The notes beneath the pieces were generated by a model that was not told the DNA's origin, did no database searches, and was given only the letters and a program-made list of their open reading frames with translations. Of a stretch of 64,000 bases of DNA, positions 62,147 to 64,000 are shown piece by piece. Every line of letters starts with the position of its first letter. Positions within the stretch are counted from its first letter, which is position 1. Origin of the DNA: a bacterium (GTDB taxonomy: Bacteria > Planctomycetota > UBA1135 > UBA2386); contig JAUILN010000008.1 of assembly GCA_030432695.1 (NCBI GenBank), positions 248,001 through 312,000 of the forward strand, written 5' to 3'. The translations under genes and the position numbers were made by a program.

Positions 62147-64000
62147 TCAGCGATACCCGCCGATCGTGGTGCGCAGTCCGTTGGTGCTGGTGAAGCCCGC
62201 CGGATTGGCCCTTCCATCGAGGACGGTGTACTGCGTGTAGAGCGCACGACCGATGAGGCTCAGGTCGACCGGCAGCGGGAAGGCCCGCGAGTAGGTGCCC
62301 CGCGCCGTGGCGGTGTAGCTCTCGTAGACCAGCGGCGCGATGTTCAGCTCGCAGCCGGTCGCGCCGAGGAAGTCGAGCAAGAGCGGCAGGCGGTTGCCGT
62401 TCCACGCCGTGTTGCTGACGCCGAGCGCCAGGGCGACCGGCGCGCCGCCCGGCGTGAGGCTCACGTTGAAGTTCACGCTCGAGCCGATCTGCGGGGTCCC
62501 GGAGCCGGAGTGACGCGGCATGCCGGCCGTGCCGGAGCAGGAGCTGCCGAACGCCGAGATGCTGCCGGTGAACGGGTTGTCCCAGGTCCGCAGCGCCGCG
62601 CGGACGCGGTCCCAGACCATCGCCAGGGTCGCGTTCGAGACGCCGTTCCGCGCCGGGATCTCGCTGGACGCGCCGTGGTGGAACGCACCGAAGGCATACT
62701 CGCGCTCGGTGACCACGCCGCTGGCGCTCTTGAAGGGCACGCGCAGGAAGCCGCCCTCGGACATGTAGGACAGACCGTTGATCCCGTAGCCGCCCGGCTT
62801 GTAGGCAACCAGCACCGCGGCGCGGAACGCGTCACGCACGTAGTTCGGCAGGCCGAGCGCGGCCGCCTCGGTGTTGATCCGGGCGCCGAGATCGGCGGAG
62901 CCCCAGGTGGGGAAGCCGAGCCCGTCGGCCATCAGCGTGTAGAACTCGTCGCGCACCGCGCCGAGGTAGCCATTGGCGACGTCGGTGTGCAGCTCGCAGA
63001 TGTCGGTCAGGGTCAGTTCGTTCGGCACCGGACCGCCGCAGCCGATCACGTGGTTGACCGAGGTCCGCGACATGCCGAGCGCCGCCGCCATCGAGTTGAT
63101 GTTGCCCACGCCGTAGCGGTTGGCGATCGCCAGGGTCCGGTTGTTGTCGGAGTTCTCCATCATCTTCCGCAGCACCACGTCGAGGCGCTCGGTGGTCGAG
63201 GACCCGTTGTTGTTCGGGCAGCTGCCGACGGTGCCCAGCGGCACGGTGACGTTCGCGGCGAGCGAGTCGAGGCCCAGCGACACGCGGCGCATCGCGTAGG
63301 TGTGGTAGACCGTCTTCATCAGGCTGGCCGGCTCGAACACGAAGTCGGAGCGCATGTCGGCCAGGACGCCGCCGCCGATCTGCTCCATCCGCGCACCGAA
63401 CGCACCGCCGATGGAGGTGTCGAACTGGGCCCACGCGGTCCGCGTGAGGTCGTTGGCCGCGTCGATCATCACGACGTCGTAGCGCCTGCCTCCGAGCAGG
63501 AGCACGTAGCTCTCGATGTCGACGATCCGGGCGACGTTCTGCTGCAGCAGCTCGGTCACCTGCGCCGAGCTCAGCCCGTAGTAGTACCAGTGGTAGGTGC
63601 CACCGTTCTGGATCGCGATCAGGTCGTAGGCATTCGATCCGACCCGCTCGATCGAGTAGGGCCGCATCCCGTTCTGGTTGAGCACCGTGCCGATCTGGCT
63701 CGTGCTGATGCCGTAGTAGTAGCTCCAGCCGCGCGCGTCGGCGCCGGTGTTGCGGATCATCACACAGGCGAAGCGCTCGCCGGCCGGGGTCGAATAGCGC
63801 TCCAGGTCGACGAGGCGGGCGTTGTTGGTGGACAGCGCGCTGGCGATCTGGGTCGAGGTGACGCCGTAGTACCACCACCAGGACTTCGCGTCCGCGCCGG
63901 TGTTGGCAACCATCACCGCGGCGAACCGGGTCGTGCCGTTGTCGTCGTAGGGCTCGAGATCGATGAGCCGGGCGTTGTTGGTGCTCAGGGTCGAGGCCAC
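62147..64000 (-). CDS. polyglycine-hydrolase-like secreted protein (partial)
   Basis: The 5' end is outside the window; 617 residues are visible. The first ~190 are about four repeats of roughly 45 residues with W-Y-Y-G-V-T-S-T-Q-I, Y-Y-G-I-S-T-S-Q-I and Y-Y-G-L-S-S-A-Q-V, matching the bacterial tandem repeat found in polyglycine hydrolases. A class A beta-lactamase-fold domain follows with S-L-M-K (serine codon at 63323-63325), S-D-N (63143-63151) and K-P-G (the K-T-G equivalent). The last ~110 residues, with F-P-L-P-V-D-L-S-L-I-G-R-A-L-Y-T-Q, are the recurrent secreted-protein C-terminal domain. It is probably an endoprotease or peptidase acting outside the cell. Confidence 0.82.
   Translation of the reverse strand: MASTLSTNNARLIDLEPYDDNGTTRFAAVMVANTGADAKSWWWYYGVTSTQIASALSTNNARLVDLERYSTPAGERFACVMIRNTGADARGWSYYYGISTSQIGTVLNQNGMRPYSIERVGSNAYDLIAIQNGGTYHWYYYGLSSAQVTELLQQNVARIVDIESYVLLLGGRRYDVVMIDAANDLTRTAWAQFDTSIGGAFGARMEQIGGGVLADMRSDFVFEPASLMKTVYHTYAMRRVSLGLDSLAANVTVPLGTVGSCPNNNGSSTTERLDVVLRKMMENSDNNRTLAIANRYGVGNINSMAAALGMSRTSVNHVIGCGGPVPNELTLTDICELHTDVANGYLGAVRDEFYTLMADGLGFPTWGSADLGARINTEAAALGLPNYVRDAFRAAVLVAYKPGGYGINGLSYMSEGGFLRVPFKSASGVVTEREYAFGAFHHGASSEIPARNGVSNATLAMVWDRVRAALRTWDNPFTGSISAFGSSCSGTAGMPRHSGSGTPQIGSSVNFNVSLTPGGAPVALALGVSNTAWNGNRLPLLLDFLGATGCELNIAPLVYESYTATARGTYSRAFPLPVDLSLIGRALYTQYTVLDGRANPAGFTSTNGLRTTIGGYR

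Overview
This is about 64 kb of very GC-rich DNA (roughly 70%) with dense, short-spaced genes on both strands. The mix of gene families points to a planctomycete: serine/threonine kinases beside a planctomycete-style ECF sigma factor, several secreted proteins sharing one C-terminal domain, B12-type radical SAM proteins, GT-C membrane proteins and many lipoproteins. The phylum is inferred from this pattern; no 16S or ribosomal protein gene is present. Both window edges cut genes: a glycosyltransferase at the left and a beta-lactamase-fold protein at the right.

Layout. 0-4.2 kb: glycosyltransferases (one a GT4-GT2 fusion) and an orphan B12-radical SAM protein. 4.4-8.6 kb: divergent M28 and P1/S58 peptidases and a secreted unknown. 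8.6-11.6 kb: divergent 23S rRNA methyltransferases (RlmL-like, RlmN-like), a tiny Cys-rich protein and two tRNA-Gln genes (UUG and CUG). 11.7-18.1 kb: cinA-tatC (overlapping GTGA), a membrane coiled-coil protein with a BRCT-like end, coaE, and a Rho homologue whose Walker A residues are replaced. 18.2-26.5 kb: lipoprotein, GT-C-like membrane protein, secreted proteins and a kinase-TPR protein. 26.5-32.4 kb: a hydrolase, feoAB, and a transglutaminase-like plus jacalin-like secreted protein. 32.5-42 kb: DUF2071, HIT, secreted unknowns, a second B12-radical SAM protein, a propeller-like protein, a DUF5666-type lipoprotein, a small membrane protein and an SMP-30 lipoprotein. 42-49.9 kb: ECF sigma, beta-helix protein and kinase on one strand, then an esterase, an anchored unknown and another GT-C protein.

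50.0-60.0 kb: a heme operon, hemA-hemCD(fused)-hemL-histidine kinase-response regulator-hemE-hemN-hemY, with 4-bp overlaps at four junctions and a two-component system placed inside it. No hemB or hemH is in the window. It is followed by a tiny sigma-region-2-like protein, a serine hydrolase and a polyglycine-hydrolase-like protein.

Cross-cutting signals. (1) A TAGA(G/C)T box sits 7-9 nt before the start codon of five genes, which suggests leaderless transcripts. (2) A TTGAGA-N5-TCTC motif lies upstream of both feoA and hemA. (3) One C-terminal domain recurs in at least four secreted proteins. (4) The Rho homologue, the sigma fragment and the BRCT-like membrane protein look like unusual derivatives of well-known machines.
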